From NCBI RefSeq assembly GCF_024623185.1, contig NZ_JANJZK010000006.1, positions 1-64,000 on the forward strand: a DNA stretch of 64,000 nucleotides, in the 5' to 3' direction. The notes under the pieces were generated by a model. It had not been told where the DNA came from. It was given only the letters and a program-made list of their open reading frames with translations, and ran no database searches. Below are positions 35,506 through 46,315 of the stretch, one piece after another. The stretch is from Anaerofustis stercorihominis. Its GTDB lineage: Bacteria > Bacillota > Clostridia > Eubacteriales > Anaerofustaceae. Within the stretch, counting starts at the first letter, position 1; each line of letters begins with the position of its first letter. A program made the position numbers and the translations under genes.

Positions 35506-37497
35506 TTATTGTTTTGTTTTTAGTTTTTTTAGTTTATCTATCTCATCTCTGAGTTTTGCCGCAAGTTCGAATTCCAAATTCTTTGCATATATTTTCATTT
35601 GCGTAGTTAGTAATTCGATTTCCTTATCCACATCATGCTCGAATTCTTCTTTGTTTGAAGTTATCTTCTTAACTACATCTTCTGCATCCACATCTTCTAT
35701 AGAAAGCGCTGACATTGCATTTTCCGTAGATTTGACAATACCCTTTGGAGTGATATGATGCTCCTGGTTGTACTCTGACTGTATCTTTCTTCTTCTGTCG
35801 GTTTCACCTATAGCACGTTCCATCGACGGAGTCATCTTATCGGCATACATAACTACTTCACCGCCTAAATGTCTCGCCGCCCTGCCTATCGTCTGGATAA
35901 GTGAAGTTTCACTTCTTAGGAACCCTTCCTTGTCGGCGTCGAGTATGGCTACGAGAGATACTTCAGGTATATCAAGACCTTCTCTTAAAAGATTTATACC
36001 AACGAGCACGTCGAATACATCATCTCTTAAATCTTTTATAAGCTTCATTCTCTCTATGGTATCCACATCAGAATGAAGATATTCTACCCTTATACCTACT
36101 TCACTGAGATAATTTGTTAAATCCTCTGCCATACGCTTCGTAAGAGTGGTAACGAGGACTTTTTCATTTTTCTCGGTTTTTTCCTTGATCCTGCCTATCA
36201 AATCTTCTATCTGTCCCTTTGTTTCCTTTACAGTTATCTTAGGGTCTATAAGTCCCGTAGGTCTTACTATACACTCTGCGATCTCGGCAGAACGTTCTTT
36301 TTCATAGTCGTTAGGTGTAGCGGATACATATACGAGCTGATTCATCCTCTCTTCAAACTCTTCGAAATTAAGAGGTCTGTTATCGAGAGCCGAAGGAAGC
36401 CTGAAACCGTAATCTACAAGGTTCATCTTTCTGGCTCTGTCCCCTGCATACATACCTCTTATCTGCGGTACGCTTACATGAGATTCATCTATGAAAGTAA
36501 CAAAATCTTTTGGAAAATAATCCAGCAGCGTATAAGGAGGAGCTCCCGGAGGAAGGTCATTGAGATGTCTGGAATAATTTTCTATACCCTTACAGCTGCC
36601 TATTTCTCTAAGCATTTCTATATCATAATTAGTTCTTTCTCTTATTCTCTGGGCTTCCAAAAGCTTCCCGTTCTTTTCAAACTCTTCTGCCGTGACTTTT
36701 AACTCTTCGCTTATTGATTTCAGTGATCTCTGTATACTGACTTCATCGGTAACATAATGACTGGCAGGATAAATAAAAGTATGCTTTATACTCCTGATTA
36801 TCTCTCCGGTCAAAGAGTTTATTTCCAGTATCCTGTCTATTTCATCATCAAAAAACTCTATCCTTATAGCTTCTTCACTGCTGTTGGCAGGAAATACCTC
36901 TACGCTGTCGCCTCTTACTCTGAAAGTCCCTCTGTGGAAATCTATATCGTTTCTCGTATACTGTATATCTATAAGTTTCCTTATCACATCATCTCTTTCT
37001 TTTATCATTCCCGGACGAAGAGATAAGACTTGTTCTTTATAGTGAAAAGGACTACCCAGTCCGTAAATACAGCTTACCGACGCTATTATTATGACGTCTT
37101 TACGCTCGAATAATGCCGAGGTCGCAGAGTGACGAAGCTTATCTATATCATCGTTTATGCTGGAGTCCTTGGCTATATATAAGTCTCTTCCCGGAACATA
37201 TGCTTCCGGCTGATAATAATCATAGTAAGACACAAAATATTCCACCGCATTATCGGGAAAGAAACTTCGAAACTCATTCGCCAGCTGAGCCGCCAAAGTT
37301 TTGTTATGAGCCATGATGAGAGCGGGTCTTTGAACTTTTTCTATTATTTTAGCCATTATATACGTCTTACCGCAGCCTGTTACACCTAAGAGCGTCTGAT
37401 CTCTGTTTCCGGCAAGGATACTCTTCGATAACTTATCTATTACTTCAGGCTGTCCTCCCGAGGGTTCATAGGGAGAATGCACTTTAAATTCAGGCAT
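35506..37497 (-). CDS. uvrB: Excinuclease ABC subunit B
   Basis: UvrB is the damage-verifying helicase-like subunit of nucleotide excision repair. The 663-residue protein has Walker A GVTGCGKT (38-45; Cys42 replaces the usual Ser), the beta-hairpin region [12 protein letters not shown], helicase motifs DESHV and QTIGRAARH, and a C-terminal UVR domain ([14 protein letters not shown]). uvrA is not in the window. A LexA-type box lies 140 bp upstream of its start. Confidence 0.97.
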   Translation of the reverse strand: MPEFKVHSPYEPSGGQPEVIDKLSKSILAGNRDQTLLGVTGCGKTYIMAKIIEKVQRPALIMAHNKTLAAQLANEFRSFFPDNAVEYFVSYYDYYQPEAYVPGRDLYIAKDSSINDDIDKLRHSATSALFERKDVIIIASVSCIYGLGSPFHYKEQVLSLRPGMIKERDDVIRKLIDIQYTRNDIDFHRGTFRVRGDSVEVFPANSSEEAIRIEFFDDEIDRILEINSLTGEIIRSIKHTFIYPASHYVTDEVSIQRSLKSISEELKVTAEEFEKNGKLLEAQRIRERTNYDIEMLREIGSCKGIENYSRHLNDLPPGAPPYTLLDYFPKDFVTFIDESHVSVPQIRGMYAGDRARKMNLVDYGFRLPSALDNRPLNFEEFEERMNQLVYVSATPNDYEKERSAEIAECIVRPTGLIDPKITVKETKGQIEDLIGRIKEKTEKNEKVLVTTLTKRMAEDLTNYLSEVGIRVEYLHSDVDTIERMKLIKDLRDDVFDVLVGINLLREGLDIPEVSLVAILDADKEGFLRSETSLIQTIGRAARHLGGEVVMYADKMTPSMERAIGETDRRRKIQSEYNQEHHITPKGIVKSTENAMSALSIEDVDAEDVVKKITSNKEEFEHDVDKEIELLTTQMKIYAKNLEFELAAKLRDEIDKLKKLKTKQ

Positions 37498-37636
37498 GTA
37501 AATACCTCCTTAATAATCATATTTTATTTTTTCTAACCAATATAATTCCTATACACTTTATACTTCACATTAAACACATTATTATAAGATTTAATTTAAT
37601 TTTACTACAAAATATTTTAAATGTACATAGAAATAT

Positions 37637-37648
37637 GAACATTTGTTC
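37637..37648. promoter_or_regulatory. Candidate LexA (SOS) box of uvrB
   Basis: GAACATTTGTTC fits the Firmicute LexA box core GAAC-N4-GTTC. uvrB is a standard SOS gene, but the site is 140 bp from its start codon, so a long leader would be needed. Confidence 0.6.
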
Positions 37649-37721
37649 TTGTTTTTATGGGGGAATTTGATTTAATATAAAATATCCTTTAGTGACAAAA
37701 ACGAAATACTGAATATATTAA

Positions 37722-37756
37722 GGGGCGCGGAATCTGCGTAGCAGGCGTAATGCCCC
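37722..37756. repeat. Dispersed hairpin repeat, family A (inverted copy)
   Basis: GGGGCGCGGAAT, inner stem CTGC-GTA-GCAG, GCGTAATGCCCC: the reverse complement of the copies at 33449 and 53649 with a single base change. Confidence 0.85.
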
Positions 37757-37792
37757 GAAAAAACAAGCTGAAAAATTAAAATACATAAAAAA

Positions 37793-37809
37793 GACCGCCC
37801 AAAGCGGTC
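37793..37809 (-). terminator. Terminator of glpK
   Basis: GACCGC / GCGGTC stem; on minus followed by T6. Confidence 0.8.
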
Positions 37810-37815
37810 CTCATA

Positions 37816-39318
37816 TCATACATAAGCTTCTTCTTTTTTGGTCAAGCACATATTGACGGATTTTTTCCACCCTGAATATAACTCTTCTCTCTTTTCATCT
37901 GTTATCTCACTAATAAAAATCTTCTTTGTCGTTCTTACTTTTTTAAGCTCAGCTTTATCTTTCCATACTCCCGTGGCAAGTCCCGCAAGGAATGCCGCAC
38001 CTAAAGCAGTGGATTCAATACAGTTCGGTTTATTTACAGGACAGTTCAGCATATTTGCCTGAAACTGCATTATAAAATCATTTTCGCAGGCTCCCCCGTC
38101 TACCATCAATTCTTTTAAAGGTGCATTGCTGTCTTCCGTTATCGCATCCAGCAAATCTTTTGTCTGATATGCGATACTTTCAAGCGCCGCCCTTACTATA
38201 TGCGCTTTTTTAGCGCCTCTGGTAAGTCCGGTCATTATCCCTTTTGCATACATATCCCAGTAAGGAGCCCCCATTCCCGTGAATGCGGGAACGATATATA
38301 CTCCGTTTGTATCTTCAACGCTCATGGCTATGTCATAGGTTTCTTTTGCTGTTTGAATAAGTCCCAGCTCATCTCTTAACCACTGAACCACCGCACCTCC
38401 GATAAACACGCTTCCTTCCAACGCATAATTTACTTTGCCGTCTATACCATACGCTATAGTAGTTAGAAGTCCATTTTTTGATTTTATAGGTTCTTCTCCT
38501 GTATTCATAAGAAGGAATAATCCTGTTCCGTAAGTATTCTTTGCTTCTCCCACTTCATAGCACCCCTGACCGAAAAGTGCAGACTGCTGGTCTCCCGCAA
38601 CCCCGGCTATAGGTATCTCTTCTCCGATGATTTCCTTATCCATATTTCCTATAACTCCGCTGCTGTCCACTACTTCAGGCAGCATTGATTTAGGTATGTC
38701 TAAAGCTTCAAGTATATTTTCGTCCCATTTCAATTCTTTTATATTGTATAACATTGTTCTCGAAGCATTGGTATAGTCGCTTACATGATACTTACCCTTT
38801 GTGAGGTTATATATAAGCCAGGTATCTATCGTTCCGAACAATAACTTTCCCTCTTCTGCTTTTTCTTTCGCACCATCTACATTATCAAGTATCCATTTGA
38901 TTTTCGTCCCCGAAAAATAAGCGTCTATTTCAAGCCCCGTAGCGTTCATTATGTATTCGCCGAAACCCCTATCCTTTAAGTCTTCGCATATGTCCGCAGT
39001 CCTTCTGCACTGCCATACGATAGCATTATATATAGGATATCCGGTATCTCTATCCCAAACCACGGTAGTTTCCCTTTGATTTGTTATACCTACTCCTTTT
39101 ATATCTTTTACATCAACTCCCGATTTTTGTACGCACTGCTTCAAAGTAAACAGCTGTGTCATCCATATTTCCATAGCGTCATGCTCCACATACCCCGCCT
39201 TAGGATAGATTTGTTTGAATTCTCTCTGCTCAACGCTCACGATATTAGCTTCGTCATCAAATAAAATCGTCCTGCAGCTCGTCGTTCCCGAGTCAATAGC
39301 TAAAATATATTTTTTCAT
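37816..39318 (-). CDS. glpK: Glycerol kinase
   Basis: GlpK phosphorylates glycerol to sn-glycerol 3-phosphate. The 500-residue FGGY-family kinase has [15 protein letters not shown], the [20 protein letters not shown] segment, [26 protein letters not shown] and [14 protein letters not shown]. The length is standard. It is a single gene with its own promoter and terminator; no glpF or glpD is adjacent. Confidence 0.97.
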   Translation of the reverse strand: MKKYILAIDSGTTSCRTILFDDEANIVSVEQREFKQIYPKAGYVEHDAMEIWMTQLFTLKQCVQKSGVDVKDIKGVGITNQRETTVVWDRDTGYPIYNAIVWQCRRTADICEDLKDRGFGEYIMNATGLEIDAYFSGTKIKWILDNVDGAKEKAEEGKLLFGTIDTWLIYNLTKGKYHVSDYTNASRTMLYNIKELKWDENILEALDIPKSMLPEVVDSSGVIGNMDKEIIGEEIPIAGVAGDQQSALFGQGCYEVGEAKNTYGTGLFLLMNTGEEPIKSKNGLLTTIAYGIDGKVNYALEGSVFIGGAVVQWLRDELGLIQTAKETYDIAMSVEDTNGVYIVPAFTGMGAPYWDMYAKGIMTGLTRGAKKAHIVRAALESIAYQTKDLLDAITEDSNAPLKELMVDGGACENDFIMQFQANMLNCPVNKPNCIESTALGAAFLAGLATGVWKDKAELKKVRTTKKIFISEITDEKREELYSGWKKSVNMCLTKKEEAYV

Positions 39319-39347
39319 ACGACCACCTCTTTAATGTTTATAAATAT

Positions 39348-39376
39348 ATTATAATATTTATGTATACGTTTATCAA
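39348..39376 (-). promoter_or_regulatory. glpK promoter
   Basis: On minus TTGATA (39371-39376) and TATAAT (39348-39353), spacing 17 bp, about 30 bp before the start codon. Confidence 0.7.
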
Positions 39377-39783
39377 TGTTTATTTACCTGAGATATAGTA
39401 CTAAAACCCATATCATTTTTATAAAACCATTATTTAAATAAAATATATACAAATTTCTTCAATCATAAATTAAAATCATATTATTAAATAATTATCAATC
39501 AAAATGAATTAAATGACTGAAACACACAAAGAAGTACTTGTAAATTTTCAGTTTTTTTAAAACTAAAAATAATGTTTTATATAATAATTAAATTTAGATA
39601 TTATTGTATAATCAAATCTTAAATGACACCATTTATTTTCTATTAAATAATTCTCAAATAATCTTTTGCACAATAAAAATTTTATCTTTGTACTTAATTG
39701 ATAATGTATACGACTTTTTACTTTATTTACTATAAAATTTTATACTATATTAATTTATCATTTAATTCTTACCTAAAAATAAA
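39377..39783. other. AT-rich intergenic stretch
   Basis: About 400 bp between the glpK promoter and the deoD terminator. No supported gene, RNA or repeat is visible. Confidence 0.5.
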
Positions 39784-39810
39784 AAGACACCGCATTTTAT
39801 GCAATGTCTT
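39784..39810 (-). terminator. Terminator of deoD
   Basis: AAGACA/TGTCTT plus inner GCAT/ATGC stem, followed on minus by T5-A-T5. Confidence 0.75.
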
Positions 39811-39841
39811 ATTATTTCTATGGATATTTAAGCGTCCTTCC

Positions 39842-40558
39842 TTACTCCGCAAAAGTCTCAAGAGCCAAAGTTATCATATCATTTAGCTTAGTTTCTCTTT
39901 CCTTGCTTGAAAGTATCGTATCTGTATATATGAAATGGTCGCTTACAGTAAATATACTGAGAGCCTTTTTATTCAGGCTTGCCGCTTCCGCATAAAGTCC
40001 CGCGGTTTCCATTTCCACCGCAAGCACTCCCATATCTTTCCACTTTTTCCAGCCTTCACTTCCCTGTGCATAAAAGTTATCGCTGGATAGAACATTCCCT
40101 ACTTTAGTATCGATACCAAGCTCTTTTGCTTTATTAAAAGTATTTAATAACAACTCAAAGTCCGCTATGGGAGCATAAGTCCCTTCCAAATGAAACTGGG
40201 ACATAAAATTGGAATTCGTACATGCACCCTGTGCTATAATAACATCATTTACATTTACGTCTTCGCTGTACCCTCCGCAGCTTCCAATCCTTACTATATT
40301 CTCGACTCCGTAAAAACTGTATAATTCATGAGAATAAATACTTATTGAAGGTATCCCCATTCCCGAACCCATTACGGAAATACTTTTACCCTTATACTTT
40401 CCGCTGTATCCAAGCATACCTCTTACGTTGGTTACTTCCACCGCTTCACTTAAAAAGTTTTCGGCAATATATTTTGCTCTTAAAGGATCCCCCGGCATTA
40501 AAACCGTCTTATAAAAATCCCCTTCTTTTGCATTTATATGAGGTGTTGGTACTGTCAT
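39842..40558 (-). CDS. deoD: Purine-nucleoside phosphorylase, DeoD type
   Basis: DeoD cleaves purine (deoxy)nucleosides with phosphate to base and (deoxy)ribose 1-phosphate. The 238-residue protein has MPGDPLRAKYIAENFL, GMGIPSISIYSHEL, RIGSCGGY, the nucleoside-binding VEMETAGLY and TVSDHF. This is the hexameric bacterial type. Ribosome binding site GGGAGG. It lies 57 bp after the relA/spoT gene and may be cotranscribed. Confidence 0.96.
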   Translation of the reverse strand: MTVPTPHINAKEGDFYKTVLMPGDPLRAKYIAENFLSEAVEVTNVRGMLGYSGKYKGKSISVMGSGMGIPSISIYSHELYSFYGVENIVRIGSCGGYSEDVNVNDVIIAQGACTNSNFMSQFHLEGTYAPIADFELLLNTFNKAKELGIDTKVGNVLSSDNFYAQGSEGWKKWKDMGVLAVEMETAGLYAEAASLNKKALSIFTVSDHFIYTDTILSSKERETKLNDMITLALETFAE

Positions 40559-40615
40559 GATATCCTCCCTTTATATTGATTAAATTCGTAGTATCTTATA
40601 AATCACAGTAAGATA

Positions 40616-42775
40616 CTACACTCTGTAAACATCTTTAACGCCCTGAACATTTTTTATTTTTCTAAATAAATCTTCAAGTTCTTTTGTATTATGAACGTTT
40701 AAACTTATATTTACTGTCGAACCGTGCTTATTATCCGAGCATGCGGAAAAATTAGACATACTGAAACCTTCATTGCTGACTATGGTGGTTATCTCTGCCG
40801 CAAGCCCTATCCTATCCGCTGCGGTAATCCTTACATCGGCTTCAAAAGTCTTATTTTCGTTTAAAACATCACTGTTCCATGATACGTTTATAAGTCTCTC
40901 CTGATTTATCGTATTGCTTACGTTTATGCAGTCTGCCCTATGGATAGATACCCCCCTGTTTTTTGTAATGTATCCTACTATATTGTCTCCCGGTACGGGA
41001 TTACAGCAGTTTGAAAAGAACACAGCTAGGTCGGTATACCCCTGAACGTTTATTGCATTGCTGTTTTTACTCTTCTTATTTTTAACAAGTTTGACTTCTT
41101 TTTCTTTTTCTTCGTTTTCAAATTCGTCCTTAAAGTTATCCTTTATCCTTTGAAAAATAAGTCCGCTTTTAAGCCCTCCGTAACCTATTGCGGAATATAA
41201 GTCGTCCCATGTATTTACATTAAATCTCTTTTTGACAAATTCAAGATGTCCGTTTGTGGCAATGGTACTTAAGGAATAGCCCTCTTTTTTTACTTCTTTT
41301 TCCAAGGCTTCTTTTCCTCTTATGATATTTTCTTCTCTGTCTGCCTTTTTAAAGAACGCCTTTATCTTTGTCTTTGCATGAGAACTCTTTACGATACCAA
41401 GCCAGTCCCTGCTTGGACCCTTTGAGTTGGGAGAAGTTATTATATTTACGATATCCCCGTTTTGGAGTTTATAAGTAAGAGGAGCCATTTTTCCGTTTAC
41501 TTTTGCACCTACGCACTGATTACCGATGTCAGAATGAATTCGATAAGCAAAATCAATCGGACAAGCTCCGCTCGGAAGCTGTATTACTTTTGAATTCGGA
41601 GTGAATACGAAAACTTCGTCTGTAAATAAATCGAATTTGACTCCTTCCATGAACTCATCTGCATTTTCAAGCTCATTTTCCATTTCCATAAGTTCTCTTA
41701 TCCAAATAAGCCTTTTCTCAAAATTATCATCTTTTTTATTTATGGAACCTTCTTTATATTTCCAATGTGCCGCGATACCGTACTCGGCTGTCCTGTGCAT
41801 TTCATAAGTCCTTATCTGTATCTCAAAAGGTTCGGAACCCTTTGTAAATACTGTCGTATGCAAAGACTGATACATATTAGGTTTAGGCATTGCTATATAA
41901 TCTTTAAACCTTCCCGGCATGGGGTTCCAAAGAGTATGTGCCATACCGAGGACACCGTAACAATCCTTTACGGTATCCACAAGGACCCTTATTGCAAATA
42001 AATCATATATTTCTTCAAAGGCTTTGCCTTTTTTCATCTTTCTGTAAATGGAATAAAAGTGTTTCGGACGCCCTTCTATCTTTGCTTCTATCCCCGACTC
42101 TTTCAAAACTTTACCCAGCATATATTTTACATTGTCTATAAAGGCTTCTCTTTCTTCCCTCTTAAGAGCTACTTTTCTTGCTATATCGTGATATGCTTCA
42201 GGGTCAAGATATAATAAAGCCAAATCTTCAAGTTCCCATTTTATTTTTGAAATCCCCAGCCTATGAGCGATTGGAGCGTATATATCCAAGGTCTCCCTTG
42301 CTTTCTGCCTTTGTTTATCGGGTCTCATTGCGGAAAGGGTCCTCATATTATGAAGTCTGTCGGCTAATTTTATGATTATAACTCTGACGTCATTTGCCAT
42401 GGCTATAACCATTTTTCTCAAATTTTCCGCTTCTCTCTGCTCTTTTGTTACAAACTGTAGTTTACCTATTTTAGTGACACCGTCTACGAGATTTGCTATA
42501 TTTTCGTTAAAATTACTTTTTATCATATCATAGCTTGCGGATGTATCTTCGATAACGTCGTGTAAAATCGCAGCGCATATGGTATCTGTATCCATGTGCA
42601 GGTCCGTCAAAATAAATGCTACTTCCAGAGGGTGTGATATATAAGGCTCTCCTGAGTAACGCGTCTGGTTTTTATGAGCGTCTTTTGCAAGAAGATAAGC
42701 ACGTTCTATTATCTCCAGATTTGCATCCTTCGAATATTCTTTTATTCTTTCCTCAAGTCTTTTTAGCATTTCCAT
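40616..42775 (-). CDS. relA: Bifunctional (p)ppGpp synthetase/hydrolase
   Basis: The RelA/SpoT homologue (Rel, 719 residues) has an intact HD hydrolase domain (YISHPLEVAF, LHDVIEDT), a synthetase domain with RFKDYIAMPKPNMYQSLHT, a TGS domain (VFVFTPNSKVIQLP) and a C-terminal ACT domain (ITAADRIGLAAEITTIV). It controls the stringent response. The start has GGAGGG before the ATG. Confidence 0.96.
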   Translation of the reverse strand: MEMLKRLEERIKEYSKDANLEIIERAYLLAKDAHKNQTRYSGEPYISHPLEVAFILTDLHMDTDTICAAILHDVIEDTSASYDMIKSNFNENIANLVDGVTKIGKLQFVTKEQREAENLRKMVIAMANDVRVIIIKLADRLHNMRTLSAMRPDKQRQKARETLDIYAPIAHRLGISKIKWELEDLALLYLDPEAYHDIARKVALKREEREAFIDNVKYMLGKVLKESGIEAKIEGRPKHFYSIYRKMKKGKAFEEIYDLFAIRVLVDTVKDCYGVLGMAHTLWNPMPGRFKDYIAMPKPNMYQSLHTTVFTKGSEPFEIQIRTYEMHRTAEYGIAAHWKYKEGSINKKDDNFEKRLIWIRELMEMENELENADEFMEGVKFDLFTDEVFVFTPNSKVIQLPSGACPIDFAYRIHSDIGNQCVGAKVNGKMAPLTYKLQNGDIVNIITSPNSKGPSRDWLGIVKSSHAKTKIKAFFKKADREENIIRGKEALEKEVKKEGYSLSTIATNGHLEFVKKRFNVNTWDDLYSAIGYGGLKSGLIFQRIKDNFKDEFENEEKEKEVKLVKNKKSKNSNAINVQGYTDLAVFFSNCCNPVPGDNIVGYITKNRGVSIHRADCINVSNTINQERLINVSWNSDVLNENKTFEADVRITAADRIGLAAEITTIVSNEGFSMSNFSACSDNKHGSTVNISLNVHNTKELEDLFRKIKNVQGVKDVYRV

Positions 42776-42927
42776 GATTACCCTCCTTTCAGTAAAAAAA
42801 CATTACATAATAAGTCCTTAATTGTTATCTTTTATAATAACATAAACCATTAAATCGTTCAACTTTTTGATAAAATATTATTGATTACAACAATTGTGAT
42901 ATTAATGAAATCCATAGCTATAGTAAA

Positions 42928-43458
42928 TTAAAATATTACATCTTCGGCAAAAAGGTCTTCGGCGGTCGGCAAATCCTTCAACTCGTCATTTATATCCAGA
43001 AAATCCACATATTTTTCCGCTTCCGCTTTGGATTTATAAATCGTTATTTTATCACAAGGCATTAGGGAACCTCTCCAGCCCTTCGGCGATTTCATAAATT
43101 TTTTACTGCTTTTATTTATCAAATAACATTTAAGTTCACTTGAAATATAATATATAGGATTTTTGCTTAAAAGGTCAAAGTCAAGTCCTATACCTCCTAT
43201 ATATCCCCCGTCACTGTCCGATGCAATAATATAAAATTCAGGAATTGTAAAGAAATCTATATTTGGGATATCATCATCAAAAATAAAACGGATATCATAT
43301 TCTTCTTTATATTTTCTATAAAACTTTTTATTCTCATCTCTTTCTTCTATGGGCATGGATTCTATTATAACACCTGACATAAGTATCTCGGTATCGTCTT
43401 CCTCAGCTATCCCGAAACCGCCTTTTATCTCCGACATATCCACATATAACTTCTTCAT
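42928..43458 (-). CDS. Hypothetical protein, possibly SMI1/KNR4 (SUKH)-like
   Basis: The 176-residue acidic soluble protein has no membrane segments. The central segment FFTIPEFYIIASDSDGGYIGGIG faintly recalls the SUKH fold, in which a strand leading to DGGG-like turns is typical. That likeness is weak. It is a single gene between relA and metG with no partner that would indicate an immunity role. The AGGAGC ribosome binding site before the ATG supports expression. Confidence 0.55.
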   Translation of the reverse strand: MKKLYVDMSEIKGGFGIAEEDDTEILMSGVIIESMPIEERDENKKFYRKYKEEYDIRFIFDDDIPNIDFFTIPEFYIIASDSDGGYIGGIGLDFDLLSKNPIYYISSELKCYLINKSSKKFMKSPKGWRGSLMPCDKITIYKSKAEAEKYVDFLDINDELKDLPTAEDLFAEDVIF

Positions 43459-43709
43459 TTACAGCTCCTTATTTTATAAAAACAAATATTTACATGATAT
43501 AAAAATCTTAGTAATCCTTCTTAAATATATAATAACAATTAAATCAGATTTGTTCAAGTGAACAGAAGAAAGTGATTATTTATTATATAAGTAAAATAAT
43601 CAAAGGTTTTGTTATGATTTTTTAGGATAAAATATTAATATAATTGATTTTAAAGGTGATATTTGGTAATATTAAGTTATTATTGCTTTTATTAAGGAGA
43701 GATGAGTAA

Positions 43710-45665
43710 ATGAGTAAAAAACCATATTATATTTCAACCGCAATAGCTTATACTTCGGGAAAACCTCATATAGGAAATACTTACGAAATAGTATTGGCCG
43801 ACAGTATAGCAAGATATAAAAGACTTACAGGATACGACGTATACTTCCAGACAGGGACCGACGAACACGGACAAAAGATAGAAACCGTTGCAAAGGAAGC
43901 AGGGGTAACTCCGCAGGAATTTGTAGACGACGTTTCCACCGAAATCCATAGGATTTGGGATATCATGAACACCAGCTACGATAAATTCGTAAGGACAACA
44001 GACCCATATCATGAAAAAAAGGTACAAAATATATTTAAGAAACTCTATGAACAAGGAGATATCTATAAAGACGAATACGAAGGAATGTACTGCGAACCTT
44101 GCGAATCATTCTTTACGGAAAGTCAGCTAATAGATGGAAAATGTCCCGACTGCGGAAGAGAAGTGACTTATGAAAAAGAAGAAGCATATTTCTTTAAATT
44201 AAGCAAATATGCCGACAGATTAATGGAATATATAGACACTCATCCGGAGTTTATCCAGCCGGAATCAAGAAAGAACGAAATGGTAAACAACTTCTTAAAA
44301 CCGGGACTAAAGGACTTATGCGTATCGAGAACAAGCTTCAAATGGGGTATCCCCGTCGATTTTGACCCTGGACATGTCGTTTATGTTTGGATAGACGCAC
44401 TCTCAAACTATATCACTTTCCTTGGATACGACCCTGAGGGGAACCACGAAGAAAACTATAATAAATACTGGCCCGCAGATGTGCATTTGATAGGTAAAGA
44501 TATCTTAAGATTTCATACCCTGTACTGGCCAATCATGCTCATGGCTCTTGATTTACCTCTTCCAAAGCAAATATTCGGACACCCTTGGCTGCTTCTCGGA
44601 GAAGGAAAAATGAGCAAATCAAAGGGAAATGTCATTTATGCAGACGACCTTGTGGATCTATTCGGAGTAGACAGCGTAAGATATTATCTTTTAAGAGAAA
44701 TGCCTTTTGCACAGGACGGTACCCTTACTTATGAACAGCTTATCGACAGGATAAACGGAGAACTCGTAAATATTTTAGGTAACCTTGTAAACAGGACCAT
44801 CGCAATGAGCAAGAAGTATTTCGATAGCATGGTCTCAAATCCCAAAGCCGAAGAAGATATAGATAAAGAACTTATTGATTTAATAGAAAAAACTCCTCTT
44901 TTGGTAGAGGAAAAGATGAACGAATTAAAAGTTGCCGATGCAATAAACTTGATTATTTCTCTTGCAAGAAGAAGTAATAAATACATCGACGAAACGATGC
45001 CTTGGGCTCTGGCAAAAGAAGAAGACAAACAAGACAGACTAAAAACAGTACTTTATAACCTTCTTGAATCCATAAGAGTCATCGGTGTCCTTATAACTCC
45101 TTTCCTACCTGAAACCGGAGAAAATATAATAAAGATGTTAAATACTAAAAATTCATCTTATGAAAGTATCCTGAAATTCGGAGGACTTGAAGAAGGTATA
45201 ACATTAAACAAAGCCTTCGTTCTGTTCAATAGGCTTGACCCAAAAGAAGTCTTGGCTAAAATAGATAAAGACGATAAAAAAGAACAAAAGACACAAAAGA
45301 AAAAAAATAAGAAAGCTAAAAAAGAAGCAGAAGAAATCGGTGAAATAAGCATAGATGATTTTGCAAAAGTAGACCTTAGGATAGGTAAAATAATAAGTGC
45401 AAAAAAACATCCCGACGCTGATAAATTACTTGTATTCGAAGTAATGGTGGGAAGTGAAAAAAGACAAATCGTTTCGGGCATAGCAAAATACTTTACGCCT
45501 GAAGAGCTTGTCGGTAAAAACGTCGTAGTCGTTGCAAATTTAAAACCGGCAAAACTAAGAGGCGAAATTTCACAGGGAATGATTTTACTTGCTGAAGATA
45601 ATGACGAGAAACTTACATTCATATCTCCCGAAGAAGATATCGAAAGCGGACTTAAAGTAAGATAG
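43710..45665 (+). CDS. metG: Methionyl-tRNA synthetase
   Basis: This is a class I synthetase of 651 residues. It has the HIGN motif (YTSGKPHIGNTYE), a zinc knuckle of CEPCES plus CPDCGR, the KMSKS motif (GEGKMSKSKGN) and a C-terminal tRNA-binding (EMAP/Trbp111-like) domain from about 550 (DFAKVDLRIGKI). It is the first gene of metG-fchA-folD. No T-box or SAM riboswitch is visible in its leader. Ribosome binding site AAGGAGAG. Confidence 0.97.
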   Translation: MSKKPYYISTAIAYTSGKPHIGNTYEIVLADSIARYKRLTGYDVYFQTGTDEHGQKIETVAKEAGVTPQEFVDDVSTEIHRIWDIMNTSYDKFVRTTDPYHEKKVQNIFKKLYEQGDIYKDEYEGMYCEPCESFFTESQLIDGKCPDCGREVTYEKEEAYFFKLSKYADRLMEYIDTHPEFIQPESRKNEMVNNFLKPGLKDLCVSRTSFKWGIPVDFDPGHVVYVWIDALSNYITFLGYDPEGNHEENYNKYWPADVHLIGKDILRFHTLYWPIMLMALDLPLPKQIFGHPWLLLGEGKMSKSKGNVIYADDLVDLFGVDSVRYYLLREMPFAQDGTLTYEQLIDRINGELVNILGNLVNRTIAMSKKYFDSMVSNPKAEEDIDKELIDLIEKTPLLVEEKMNELKVADAINLIISLARRSNKYIDETMPWALAKEEDKQDRLKTVLYNLLESIRVIGVLITPFLPETGENIIKMLNTKNSSYESILKFGGLEEGITLNKAFVLFNRLDPKEVLAKIDKDDKKEQKTQKKKNKKAKKEAEEIGEISIDDFAKVDLRIGKIISAKKHPDADKLLVFEVMVGSEKRQIVSGIAKYFTPEELVGKNVVVVANLKPAKLRGEISQGMILLAEDNDEKLTFISPEEDIESGLKVR

Positions 45666-45673
45666 GTATAGTT

Positions 45674-46315
45674 ATGGCTTATAAAAATAATAAAGTTGAA
45701 GAATTTATTAATAAAACTTACAGCAAGGACCCTGCTCCCGGAGGAGGCGGGGTCTCTTCTTTGTGCGGAGCTCTCGGAACTGCTCTTGCGGGAATGGTTT
45801 CAAATTTTACCACAGGCAAAAAGAAGTATGCGGAATTTGAAGAAGACATAAAAGAAATAATAAACAAATCAGAAAAACTGCAAAACAGATTTCTCGATTT
45901 GATAGACGAAGATGAAGAAAACTTCCTTCCCTTGTCTAAAGCCTATGGCATAAAAGCAGATACTGAAGAAGAAAAAAAACAAAAACAGGAAGAAATATCA
46001 AGATGTTCCATTATTGCATGCAAAGCTCCCATTGATATCATAGACACTTCATATGAAGCGATATTACTTCACAAAGAACTCGTAAAAAAAGGCTCTGTTT
46101 TACTGATAAGCGATGTAGGTGTAGGTATAGAATGTTTAAGGTGCGCCCTAAAAGGCGGATATCTTAATATGATGATAAATATGGGTACTATCACCGATAA
46201 GACTTTTATAGATAAAAATTTAAATGCATATAAGAAAAAAGTAGATGACGGCATAAAATTATGTGATGAAATATATGAAGAAGTATTAAAAAAACTAAAC
46301 ATTGAGGGTATTTAA
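45674..46315 (+). CDS. fchA: Methenyltetrahydrofolate cyclohydrolase (FTCD_C family)
   Basis: The 213-residue helical protein of the formiminotransferase-cyclodeaminase C-domain family has PAPGGGGVSSLCGALGTALAGMV and the later DVGVGIECLRCALKGG. In acetogenic and purinolytic clostridia FchA converts methenyl-THF to formyl-THF. It lies 8 bp after metG and directly abuts folD, so it serves one-carbon metabolism here. Confidence 0.9.
   Translation: MAYKNNKVEEFINKTYSKDPAPGGGGVSSLCGALGTALAGMVSNFTTGKKKYAEFEEDIKEIINKSEKLQNRFLDLIDEDEENFLPLSKAYGIKADTEEEKKQKQEEISRCSIIACKAPIDIIDTSYEAILLHKELVKKGSVLLISDVGVGIECLRCALKGGYLNMMINMGTITDKTFIDKNLNAYKKKVDDGIKLCDEIYEEVLKKLNIEGI

Noticed and set aside
42928-43458. 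SUKH immunity protein of a toxin system
   Set aside because: Similarity is weak and no toxin or polymorphic-toxin gene is nearby.
43459-43709. T-box or SAM riboswitch before metG
   Set aside because: No T-box sequence, specifier loop or terminator could be found in the leader.
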